A stretch of 10,155 nt of DNA from Entrophospora sp. SA101 (GCA_958430865.1 CAUDNR010000472.1:16219-26373); one strand, 5' to 3'; shown: positions 1 to 6,469, counted from the first letter of the stretch. The notes: a model not told the origin generated them from the sequence alone. Made by a program: numbers and translations.

Positions 1-336
1 ATATTGAGTAATCCCTTCCTTAAAAAACATGATTGTGCGATGGATTGGGCTAAATCCGAAATGAAGCTTCATTGCAATGGAAAAGATTTCATCATCCCAG
101 TTACGATGCACAAGGTTGAAAATAAGATTGAGGTACATCACGTTAATGCAATTTCATCTATTTCTGAAGATACAGATACAGAGTTAAAAAAAAATTGCGT
201 AAATTGTGAGAATAAATCAAACCGAGAAAAAGATCTCGAAAAGGCATTGTTAACCAGTGTTCAATCTGTTTTTGAAATGATTGCATATAATAATGATTTG
301 CGTAAACGATATGAATCTAAGGAACAATTAATTTAG
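1..336 (+). CDS. Retropepsin-like aspartic protease C-terminus with charged tail (gene A, 5' partial)
   Basis: The frame is open from the first base, so the true start lies outside the window; 111 codons are visible. The first residues, I-L-S-N-P-F-L-K-K-H, followed by M-D-W and a G-K-D-F-I-I-P-V strand, look like the last third of a retropepsin fold, where the family has a hydrophobic-hydrophobic-G-x-x-F-L motif before the final strands. Here the usual Gly is Ser (residue 3). The catalytic D-[ST]-G would lie upstream and cannot be seen. After the domain come an acidic linker (about 52-62), a CxxC pair (Cys66, Cys69) and a charged helix (75-108) with the motif R-E-K-D-L-E-K-A-L, which recurs in gene C. 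The gene is convergent with B and overlaps its 3' end by 20 bp. The family call rests on pattern alone; the close paralogue at the right edge supports it being a real gene. Whether the protease is active cannot be judged. Confidence 0.7.
   Translation: MLSNPFLKKHDCAMDWAKSEMKLHCNGKDFIIPVTMHKVENKIEVHHVNAISSISEDTDTELKKNCVNCENKSNREKDLEKALLTSVQSVFEMIAYNNDLRKRYESKEQLI
97..176. repeat. Left half of an 80-bp perfect inverted repeat inside gene A
   Basis: These 80 bases match the reverse complement of 10056-10135 with no mismatch found. The block codes for the P-V-T-M-H-K-V... segment just after the protease-like domain. It ends where the left copy has an extra TACAGA hexamer, a two-codon insertion relative to A'. 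Sequence on both sides is clearly more diverged. Confidence 0.9.
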
Positions 337-817
337 AAGCAAGAATTTGACCACTCGCTCTAACCTTTTTTTGCTCTTTTTGACTTCTATTATATAAATC
401 CAAAACGTCTTCACTATCTTGTGAGATATTGGGTAATGAAGAGGATATGATTTCTTTTTTTGCTTCCGATATTCCACCAACCTTTTCTGTTAGATCAGGA
501 ATAAGAACGGATTTGGATTTGGATTTGGATTTGGATTTCCTATTTTTTATATGTCCATTTGAAATATTTTTAGACATAGATTCTATTTCAGGAAAATCGG
601 CACTTCGTATCTTAGATGATTGAGGGTATATCATTTGTTGCTTGCGTTCACGATTTTCCATATAATCTAGGACGCGATAGTAATTTATTTGATATTTACT
701 TGCCATTACATTTACGGCATCAGGTACCTTACCCATCGACTCTTTAATTTCTTGGATTGCCTCATCGGATAGATATCTTGCATTTGCACTATAGTATTCT
801 TTATGAATGCGCCCCAT
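317..817 (-). CDS. Putative helix-turn-helix DNA-binding protein (gene B)
   Basis: 166 aa from the ATG at 815-817. An in-frame ATG further upstream (1003) would translate the tandem repeats of the intergenic region, so it is rejected; the paralogue B' also aligns from this start. Residues 15-55 (Y-L-S-D-E-A-I-Q-E-I ... M-A-S-K-Y-Q-I-N-Y-Y-R-V-L-D-Y-M) have the spacing of a homeodomain-like or recombinase-like HTH: an initiating helix, then A-x-K-Y-x-I as helix-turn, then a basic recognition helix. A linker follows with a basic K-N-R-K-S-K-S-K-S run (91-103), possibly a nuclear localisation signal. The C-terminus keeps blocks shared with B': G-G-I-S-E-A-K-K-E (114-122), D-V-L-[DE]-L (137-141) and R-A-S-G...S-K-L...V-P at the end. 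It is transcribed divergently from C and converges on A. A transcription-factor role is inferred. Confidence 0.68.
   Translation of the reverse strand: MGRIHKEYYSANARYLSDEAIQEIKESMGKVPDAVNVMASKYQINYYRVLDYMENRERKQQMIYPQSSKIRSADFPEIESMSKNISNGHIKNRKSKSKSKSKSVLIPDLTEKVGGISEAKKEIISSSLPNISQDSEDVLDLYNRSQKEQKKVRASGQILASKLIVP
509..538. repeat. GGATTT hexanucleotide microsatellite, five copies, inside gene B
   Basis: Five exact GGATTT units on the plus strand encode alternating Lys-Ser on the minus strand. The paralogue B' has only three Lys-Ser pairs, with varied codons, so the left copy looks expanded by slippage in steps that keep the reading frame. Confidence 0.92.
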
Positions 818-1092
818 AATGAAGTATTTCAGCAAAGCTAGTATAAAATATAGAAAAGTTCCGAAATGTTTCGAAATGTTTTGAAATATTAATACATACA
901 GAAAAGTTTCGAAATGTTTCGAAATGTTTTGAAATATTTGGACATATTTATTAATACATACAGAAAGTTTCGAAATGTTCTCATATATTTCATCATATTC
1001 CAATATATCTTAGCATGAATTGAAAAAACTCTGTTGATAATATTTTCAGCTATTGATATTGATTTATTTTTCAAATATATGAAAAAAACAAT
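818..1092. promoter_or_regulatory. Divergent promoter region between B and C
   Basis: The 275 bp between the start codons of B (leftward) and C (rightward) must hold both promoters. It contains a tandem-repeat cluster next to B and an AT-rich stretch next to C. The last bases before the C start (ATTTATTTTTC...CAATATGGCC) resemble those before C' (ATTTATTTTTT...CATATGGCC), which points to a conserved C leader. No single TATA box stands out against the AT-rich background. Confidence 0.5.
853..979. repeat. 10-bp tandem repeats (CGAAATGTTT type) in a higher-order repeat
   Basis: The core GAAATGTTTC/T recurs with a 10-bp period and often contains the palindrome TTTCGAAA. The clusters themselves repeat: GAAAAGTT[CT]CGAAATGTTT... 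begins at 853 and again at 901, and a shortened copy begins at 963. Copies are separated by ATTAATACATACA. The array lies immediately upstream of the B start codon. Confidence 0.85.
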
Positions 1093-1230
1093 ATGGCCAA
1101 GGTGCGTACATTGCAAGATACCAAGAGCATGGAGTCCAAAAAAATACAAGGGCAGGGGTATAGGCTTGGTAGTGCCCGCGAACAAGAACTCGAGGAGGCA
1201 TTACGTGATAGTATCAAGTCCAATTCCGAA
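1093..1230. repeat. Left copy of a 138-bp conserved inverted block at the 5' end of C
   Basis: It aligns without gaps to the reverse complement of 9022-9159, with 10 differences in 138 positions by my count. The stretch 1177-1226 (50 bp) is identical, synonymous positions included. Similarity drops sharply after 1230. Confidence 0.88.
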
Positions 1231-2286
1231 ATTACTAGTGAATATAAAAATATGCAAGAGGTATATTTGAATCATAGCAAAAATACCAATAAGGAGAATG
1301 ATCAATTACGTAGCAATAATGAGAAACTCTCCAAGCATGTATATCAGCTTATAGATGAGGTTAAGCGACTGCGCTCAAAGATAGATACTCTCAAATCCCG
1401 TATCACTGATAAAGATCTTTCTCTTGCCAAATCCAAGGCTGATATTTGTACAAAATCCAAAGAAATGAAAGATTTCTTATCTAAGATGGAGGCATTGGAG
1501 ACGAAATTATCTTCAGCTCAGAAGGACTTGTCTATGAAAGAATCTGAGATTGACCCCCTTAGGGCCGAATTATCTGCCTTGAATTTTATTCTAGTTTCGA
1601 AAAATAGTGAATTGGCGCATATGGAGAATGCATTGGCTTCGAAAGATGATGAATTGAAACAAATGAAAGATGATCTGGCCTTGAAAACTTCAGAGATACA
1701 CTCCTTAGAATCCAAGTTATCGTCAGAACCAATCAAGATCGCCGGCGAGGCAGATGAAAAAAAAATACCGAATTCTGTCCCACGGAGTGATGATGCTATT
1801 GCATCTGATATACCTAGTAAAGATCTCAGTCAATATTTTATACGTGAAAAAAGTATGGATCGAGCTGGAAAAATCAATACTGATATACCGGACCACACTG
1901 ATGATAAAAGTGCTTCTATATCTGAGGAATTAGTAATTCAAGGCTATGCCTCATCTCCAACAGTAGATACCAAGATTATTCCCAAGGTAAGTGACGAAAT
2001 CGATATTAGCGAAACTAACAACAATATACTCCAAGAAATACCGAATATGACTCCTTACCTTACACAGCCGGAAAATAATGTGTCCTCTTTGATTGAATCG
2101 AATTCCCAGATTCCGATAGGAGGAATAGGAACAATTCCCATTGTGGCAAGTGCTTTGATGTCACCGCTATCAGCATATATGCTACTTACCCTGTTAATTA
2201 TTGCGGTTATGTGGTTCGTGGTATTGAGACGCACATGGGGGTTGGAAAGGAAAAATGAGCGGTTACGGGGTGCGTTGGCTGGATAA
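1093..2286 (+). CDS. Long coiled-coil protein with C-terminal membrane anchor (gene C)
   Basis: 397 aa. Residues 1-46 are nearly identical in C' and precede a long, charged, heptad-like region (about 28-212), rich in Lys, Glu, Leu and Ser with very few prolines, typical of a coiled coil. Residues 213-340 are polar and probably disordered, with a short block D-L-S-Q-Y-F-I (244-250) that is also recognisable in C'. Residues 358-378 form one hydrophobic segment (A-Y-M-L-L-T-L-L-I-I-A-V-M-W-F-V-V-L), followed by R-R and a basic tail of about 18 residues. There is no N-terminal signal peptide, so a single-pass, tail-anchor-like topology with the coiled coil in the cytosol is likely. Within the coiled coil, A-Q-K-D-L-S-M-K-E (142-150) is kept exactly in C'. 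The R-E-Q-E-L-E-E-A-L motif (29-37) is shared with gene A. I do not recognise a named family; a tether or scaffold role would be a guess. Confidence 0.8.
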   Translation: MAKVRTLQDTKSMESKKIQGQGYRLGSAREQELEEALRDSIKSNSEITSEYKNMQEVYLNHSKNTNKENDQLRSNNEKLSKHVYQLIDEVKRLRSKIDTLKSRITDKDLSLAKSKADICTKSKEMKDFLSKMEALETKLSSAQKDLSMKESEIDPLRAELSALNFILVSKNSELAHMENALASKDDELKQMKDDLALKTSEIHSLESKLSSEPIKIAGEADEKKIPNSVPRSDDAIASDIPSKDLSQYFIREKSMDRAGKINTDIPDHTDDKSASISEELVIQGYASSPTVDTKIIPKVSDEIDISETNNNILQEIPNMTPYLTQPENNVSSLIESNSQIPIGGIGTIPIVASALMSPLSAYMLLTLLIIAVMWFVVLRRTWGLERKNERLRGALAG

Positions 2287-2413
2287 TAAGACTATCTATT
2301 TGAACTTGGGTATTTTTTATGTATGAAAAAAATATTATTAATAATGTATATGTATCTTAATAGATTGTGGCGATCTTAGCTAAGAATACTTAACAATATA
2401 ATAGCACAGCTAA

Positions 2414-4126
2414 TCAATTCAAGGCTTTAACATATTTCGTAAGCCATTTTTTAGCTTCCCTCTGGGAATATGCATCAATCTGCTTTTCTTTTTCATCCGA
2501 ATCCTTGAGTTGCATAATTTTATGTGAAGTTGATGGTTGGTATTTCTCATCTTCATTGATAAACCGCGCACATAATCCTAATGTACTTTCTAAGTAGTAA
2601 TTAATATCTATTTCTTTATTAAGCTCTTTTGCAAACTCTGGATATTCCATATAATCACCAACTCTATATTGTATTAATCGACCTTTTTCATCACGATAAC
2701 GCTCACCTTTTACTACTACATAACTAAAGCGCTCACCAGGATCTGGGATATTCAATTGTTTTTCTTTCATTCGAGTTATAAAACGCTGGACACGAAGATT
2801 TTTTTTCTTAGGCTTCCATGTAGCCGTCCCAATAAATTGACTAAAGTCCCATTGCTTATGTTTGGCCTCTCTGAGAGTATCTTCAACAATTTTATGAATC
2901 GTTCGTGTATTATTAATATCCATAGCCTCCTGCATAATCTTTTTTCCGATAAACTTGAAGAGCTCAGAATTCCCTTGCTTTACAGTATCAATTCCTTTCA
3001 TAAAGAGATTATCTGGCCTAAAATTGACAACCTTTTCATGTGGTACACCAAAGTATTTTTTCTTACCAGCAAAACAGACGGGAAATAATACCTCCTCATA
3101 TGCCATCTTAAGATAAGATGTGCCGTTTTTTATTCTAAGATAATCATTGACCTGATCACGTAACTTTTTCATCGCATCCATAGTAATTTTGACCATTTCA
3201 CTCCAATATGCTTCTTTAGAAAGTTCTTTTCTGGAGAAGGCTTTATCGTATTTTTCATAATATTTAATTGGACAGGAGAGATACAAAGAATCGGTATCCC
3301 CATATTTTATTCCAAACCCTTTCTTTGTTACGAATTCAGCGACAAGATTAAGGTTGTATTTTCCTGCTGAAGTAGTTCCTCCAGCTAATTCACAAAGAAA
3401 GATTGGAGATTTTGAGTTTCCTGCTTCCCCGTAAAAAGTATTCATATATACCTTCAAAGCTTTTTGCTTCGAATCTAAATAATCATAATCGAAGCATATG
3501 GATAAGTATTCTAAATTTAAGCTTTCCGGAATCTTTTTACCTTTCTTTTTAAGTGAACTTATCATTTTTCCAAGCGGTTCTTTTTTCTTTCCTAATGGGA
3601 CAAGTTGTGCTTTAAGCTCTACTCTCTTGTTAAATAAATCCTCTAATACGATAGGGTATAAGCCCTTCTTTTCCAATTTATTATCATGTCTCACACTCCA
3701 AGCTTGGACAATGTGGTTATTAAATGGAAACTCAATCTTATGCAAGTTATTTCCATTATTTTGCACAAAATCAGCCTCATCTGGTGTTAATATGATTTTT
3801 TCCGGAGAAAGGTTATAAGTCATAATAAGGCTGGGATATAAAGATGCAAAATCCAGACCCGTCACTGGCCTTTCTGCTTCTATACCTTTTTTAGGTGGAA
3901 AAACGTATGCACCAGGAAATTTCCCTTTTTCTATATTTTTACATACCCTTGTACTAAATACTATATCACACTTGAAAGCATAAGCACCCAGAAGATTTCT
4001 TACCTTCATTCCATTAGCCCGGTAATGTGAATCAAATAAAGATACATATGCTATAGAAGCAATCTCCCTATAATCATTAATTACATTTCGTTTAACTATA
4101 AGCTCTTTTTCCCGTAATAATTCCAT
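2414..4126 (-). CDS. B-family DNA polymerase, palm/fingers/thumb part (C-terminal ORF of a split gene)
   Basis: 570 aa with all the polymerisation motifs of family B. Motif A is D-F-A-S-L-Y-P-S at 92-99; motif B is K-V-Y-M-N-T-F-Y-G at 225-233; motif C is Y-G-D-T-D-S at 275-280. The K-K-K-Y motif is at 355-358 and K-G-I-D-T-V at 377-382, and a thumb segment has the R-F-S-Y-V-V-V-K-G strand (466-474). Motif order, spacing and the thumb match the nucleic-acid-primed delta/large-DNA-virus type; the TPR insertions of protein-primed enzymes are not evident. The metal-binding aspartates (92, 277, 279) are intact. The first Met is probably not a natural start: the region homologous to the exonuclease end begins at once (residues 8-50), and the N-terminal half is the next ORF upstream, in another frame. 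It is tail-to-tail with C across 127 bp. The whole is best read as one damaged gene; a separately expressed fragment is less likely. Confidence 0.9.
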   Translation of the reverse strand: MELLREKELIVKRNVINDYREIASIAYVSLFDSHYRANGMKVRNLLGAYAFKCDIVFSTRVCKNIEKGKFPGAYVFPPKKGIEAERPVTGLDFASLYPSLIMTYNLSPEKIILTPDEADFVQNNGNNLHKIEFPFNNHIVQAWSVRHDNKLEKKGLYPIVLEDLFNKRVELKAQLVPLGKKKEPLGKMISSLKKKGKKIPESLNLEYLSICFDYDYLDSKQKALKVYMNTFYGEAGNSKSPIFLCELAGGTTSAGKYNLNLVAEFVTKKGFGIKYGDTDSLYLSCPIKYYEKYDKAFSRKELSKEAYWSEMVKITMDAMKKLRDQVNDYLRIKNGTSYLKMAYEEVLFPVCFAGKKKYFGVPHEKVVNFRPDNLFMKGIDTVKQGNSELFKFIGKKIMQEAMDINNTRTIHKIVEDTLREAKHKQWDFSQFIGTATWKPKKKNLRVQRFITRMKEKQLNIPDPGERFSYVVVKGERYRDEKGRLIQYRVGDYMEYPEFAKELNKEIDINYYLESTLGLCARFINEDEKYQPSTSHKIMQLKDSDEKEKQIDAYSQREAKKWLTKYVKALN

Positions 4127-4147
4127 TTTTGAATTTCTTCCTTCGTT
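4096..4147 (-). other. Frame disruption and probable deletion junction in the polymerase gene
   Basis: The upstream ORF stops at 4096-4098. The downstream frame, in the -1 register relative to it, is open only from 4147, after a stop at 4148-4150. The two overlap by about 50 bases. I see no X-XXY-YYZ slippery heptamer in the correct register within the overlap, so a programmed frameshift is not supported. The missing Exo III segment points to a deletion. Confidence 0.6.
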
Positions 4148-5478
4148 TTAAATCTTCCCGTCATCTGTTTCCACATCCATTCGAGAATATTAAGTCTATA
4201 AGCTCTTTCCATAATAAATGGCCAATCATATTCGGAATCGCTAAATCCGAGTTGAATATCAGGGATGAAGGCTTTCCAGCATAATGCAAATGCTTTTAGT
4301 AAATTTGTCTGGTTCCCACATACAACTGTTATCCATCGTGGGTCTGGTGCAGTTTCAAGATCGACAAGACAGATTTGTTTTAACGGTCTTGGATCGTCTT
4401 TCCAGTGTAAGGTCATACAAATCATAAATACAATATTTTCTTCATCATGTATTTCAGCAAATTCGCCCAACTCTCGTGATTGTGTTTCTATGTCCCAAGT
4501 AAGAATAAGCGTATGATCTCTCATGAGTGCTGAAATCGGAAAACGGTCACTTATCATTTTTAGATCTTCTACTGGTCGAAAATCATTTACAGAAACTCTA
4601 AAATCGTGTATATAATGAGAATGTTTTTTGTATATATAATTGCTTATCGTAGACCAACCAGAAATTGCGATTCCATTTTCTCTAGCTATTTTACGATGAA
4701 ATGAGAACATATCATCTGAGGCAGTTTCAAAATTTTTATCTTGAATAGCTTGAAGGGCTTTTTTTCTATCTCCAGTACCAAGTGTAAAAATTCGTAAATA
4801 TGACTTTTTTTCTGTATGGTAACCACGCAAAGGGAAGGCATTAATGTATCCTATTTTATAGATATTTATTGTATTACAAATAATTTCATCTATTTTTATT
4901 TTAAAGTCATCTACAGATTCATTATCGGGTACAAGTATATCAAAGAATATCTGGATTCCTGTAAGAGTAACTATCGCCTTTTGGCCATTGATAAGAGAGC
5001 CATAAAGACGTAAAACATAACGATTTTTTTCACCTATTTTTTCTGATGAACCCTCAAAATCGACAGCCATAAAAGGGATCTCCTCTCGTTTAGCCAAAGC
5101 ATTATTAAGAATTGTAGACAAGCCCTCATCATTTTCTGCAACTATATTATCACGAGTTGGTAATCCTGTTAAATAATTTTCACCAGAATATCGGATAAGT
5201 TGACCTTTTTCTGAGTTTTTATTTTCCGAAATCTGTGATTGAGGAAAAGCTTTGGCCCCCCGGTGGTACAACGCCCCGTTATTTTCTTCCTCTAACTCTG
5301 GCTCGAAATTTTCTGGGCTCTCTGGTCGAGAAAGTGATACTTCCGCCTCTGTTGGCGCGTGATTGATGTTTTCTATTGTGGAACAATGAGCTTCGCTCTG
5401 GAAATTTTGGTTTTCCACAGTTGGTATATCGGATGATACAGGTACAATAGGCATGCTATGTTCACTTTGGGTACTCAT
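4096..5478 (-). CDS. B-family DNA polymerase, N-terminal and 3'-5' exonuclease part (split gene)
   Basis: 460 aa. Residues 1-125 are polar, acidic and probably disordered. Residues 130-310 look like the polymerase N-terminal domain. The exonuclease follows: Exo I is D-I-E (329-331) in a T-W-D-I-E-T strand, and Exo II is G-F-S-D-S-E-Y-D (411-418), with the second acidic pair kept and Ser where Asn is usual. Only 42 residues follow Exo II before the stop, and neither this tail nor the start of the downstream ORF shows a Y-x3-D Exo III motif. From family knowledge about a hundred residues normally separate Exo II and Exo III, so a deletion with loss of frame near 4096-4147 is likely, and proofreading would be lost. 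The start at 5478 follows a short AT-rich spacer shared with the divergent gene Z. Confidence 0.85.
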   Translation of the reverse strand: MSTQSEHSMPIVPVSSDIPTVENQNFQSEAHCSTIENINHAPTEAEVSLSRPESPENFEPELEEENNGALYHRGAKAFPQSQISENKNSEKGQLIRYSGENYLTGLPTRDNIVAENDEGLSTILNNALAKREEIPFMAVDFEGSSEKIGEKNRYVLRLYGSLINGQKAIVTLTGIQIFFDILVPDNESVDDFKIKIDEIICNTINIYKIGYINAFPLRGYHTEKKSYLRIFTLGTGDRKKALQAIQDKNFETASDDMFSFHRKIARENGIAISGWSTISNYIYKKHSHYIHDFRVSVNDFRPVEDLKMISDRFPISALMRDHTLILTWDIETQSRELGEFAEIHDEENIVFMICMTLHWKDDPRPLKQICLVDLETAPDPRWITVVCGNQTNLLKAFALCWKAFIPDIQLGFSDSEYDWPFIMERAYRLNILEWMWKQMTGRFKTKEEIQKWNYYGKKSL

Positions 5479-5590
5479 GTTTTTTCTGAAAGTATAATAT
5501 TCGGAATTAAAAAGTTCAAAATGAAAATTAATTCTAAAGAATATTGATCAGTACATATTATATACTCAATCAAGATAAACATCAAAAAGA
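5479..5590. promoter_or_regulatory. Divergent promoter region between the polymerase and Z
   Basis: A 112-bp AT-rich spacer lies between the start codons of the polymerase (leftward) and Z (rightward). TATTATATAC at 5556-5565, about 26 bp before the Z start, is a possible TATA element, but weak in such AT-rich DNA. Confidence 0.4.
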
Positions 5591-5869
5591 ATGGCATTTT
5601 ATCGTTGTCCCTATATCCTTAGAACTGGAGAAGTCTGTAATCGGCCATGTTACCATCCCAATGGGTGCAAAGTTCACCGGGATTCACCTATTCGTTATCC
5701 TTGCAAAGAATATGGTTGTGTTAAGTTAACTTATTCCGATTATGGTTATTGTGACCCCCATGCACAGAAACATCGTAGAAGAGAGTATAATCATCAGAAG
5801 AAGCTGGAGAAGATGGCACAAAATGGGGTTACTGTAGAGCAGGATACTTCGTATCTAAAAAATACATAG
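5591..5869 (+). CDS. Small Cys/His-rich, probably zinc-binding protein (gene Z)
   Basis: 92 aa. Cys and His fall into two clusters. The first is C6, C16, C20, H22, C26, H29 (R-C-P...G-E-V-C-N-R-P-C-Y-H-P-N-G-C-K-V-H). The second is C38, C43, C54, H57, in a C-x4-C-x10-C-x2-H arrangement. A strongly basic helix follows (60-75, H-R-R-R-E-Y...K-K-L-E-K). This looks like two zinc-binding modules with a basic tail suited to nucleic acid. I cannot place it in a named zinc-finger family. It is divergent from the polymerase, so the two may share a promoter. A paralogue lacking the first module is at 7553-7789, which supports Z being a real gene. Confidence 0.7.
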   Translation: MAFYRCPYILRTGEVCNRPCYHPNGCKVHRDSPIRYPCKEYGCVKLTYSDYGYCDPHAQKHRRREYNHQKKLEKMAQNGVTVEQDTSYLKNT

Positions 5870-5885
5870 TAATATTAACCGCTAC

Positions 5886-5930
5886 AAGTTGTCACCAGTT
5901 GGCACCAGTTGACACTAGTTTGTCACTAGA
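5886..5930. repeat. 10-bp tandem repeat (GTCACCAGTT type)
   Basis: Units GTCACCAGTT, GGCACCAGTT, GACACTAGTT and TGTCACTAG follow each other directly, just after the Z stop codon. Confidence 0.85.
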
Positions 5931-5991
5931 AAAAAATCGGTAGTTGTGATACTTCTTGGAAATTTGGGTTAAAATAAAACTGTTCTCAATA

Positions 5992-6027
5992 AGTGTCACC
6001 AGTGTCACCAGTGTCACTAGTTTCACT
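5992..6027. repeat. 9-bp tandem repeat (AGTGTCACC type)
   Basis: Four units in register: AGTGTCACC twice, then AGTGTCACT and AGTTTCACT. The core is that of the array about 100 bp upstream, but the period is 9 bp instead of 10. Confidence 0.85.
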
Positions 6028-6117
6028 CGAGTGTCCTTACTTTTTCTTTTTTTTTTCCTATAGGTATACCGTATATATTGTATATCGAAAGTATGACATA
6101 TATATATATCAACTAAG

Positions 6118-6246
6118 GTAGATACAGTATACCATTAGTAGATACATAATCTTTAAGATTATGTATCTACTTAGCCAGGTTATGTATCTACTAGGGCTAG
6201 ACTATGTATCTACTATGACTAGAGTATGTATCTACTAGGTAGATAT
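6118..6246. repeat. Iteron-like array, TATGTATCTAC every 21-22 bp
   Basis: Direct copies of TATGTATCTAC start at 6160, 6181, 6203 and 6225. One perfect inverted copy is at 6138-6148, and partial inverted copies (GTAGATAC, GTAGATAT) are at 6118 and 6239. The spacing is close to two helical turns, so all copies face the same side of the DNA. The look is that of an iteron or factor-binding array; function is unknown. Confidence 0.85.
6138..6170. repeat. 33-bp near-perfect palindrome
   Basis: Two 16-base arms (GTAGATACATAATCTT and its exact complement) flank a single T. The right arm is the first unit of the 21-22 bp array, so the palindrome joins an inverted and a direct copy. Confidence 0.92.
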
Positions 6247-6276
6247 AACTATGACTATGATCCTGGTATGCGTGTG

Positions 6277-6368
6277 TCGTCATTTGAGTGACGATTGATC
6301 CACAAATTCGTCATCATTTGGATGACGATTGATCAGCGAATTCGTCGTCATTTGGATGACGATTGATT
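6277..6368. repeat. Three 34-bp hairpin-containing units
   Basis: ACGATTGAT[CT] occurs at 6291, 6325 and 6359, exactly 34 bp apart. Each unit carries an inverted repeat; the best is TCGTCATC-ATTTG-GATGACGA (8-bp stem, 5-base loop) in the middle copy. Confidence 0.88.
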
Positions 6369-6421
6369 GAAAAAATCTGTCTCCGCGATTTCAGTCTCCG
6401 CCATGTAACTTTCATGTCCAT

Positions 6422-6439
6422 CGTCCACACATGTGGACG
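6422..6439. repeat. 18-bp hairpin, 8-bp stem
   Basis: CGTCCACA and TGTGGACG are exact complements with a two-base loop. The sequence is GC-rich compared with its surroundings. Confidence 0.85.
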
Positions 6440-6469
6440 GTCATCTATAAGTATCACTCCAGGAAAAAT

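Noticed and set aside
818..1003. N-terminal extension of gene B with hydrophobic repeats
   Set aside because: It is the translated 10-bp tandem array. The paralogue aligns only from the Met at 817, and its own upstream extension translates a different repeat.
1034..1270. Overlapping ORFs around the C start (also 889-1185 on the other strand)
   Set aside because: Shadows of C in other frames; C has a clear paralogue and a conserved N-terminus.
2756..3818. Plus-strand ORFs inside the polymerase gene
   Set aside because: Antisense shadows of conserved polymerase motifs.
4096..4147. Programmed -1 frameshift joining the two polymerase ORFs
   Set aside because: No slippery heptamer in the right register was found, and it would not supply the missing Exo III region.
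2414..5478. Maverick/Polinton origin of the polymerase
   Set aside because: Motif spacing and thumb fit nucleic-acid-primed enzymes, and no integrase, protease or capsid of the Polinton set is seen in the window.
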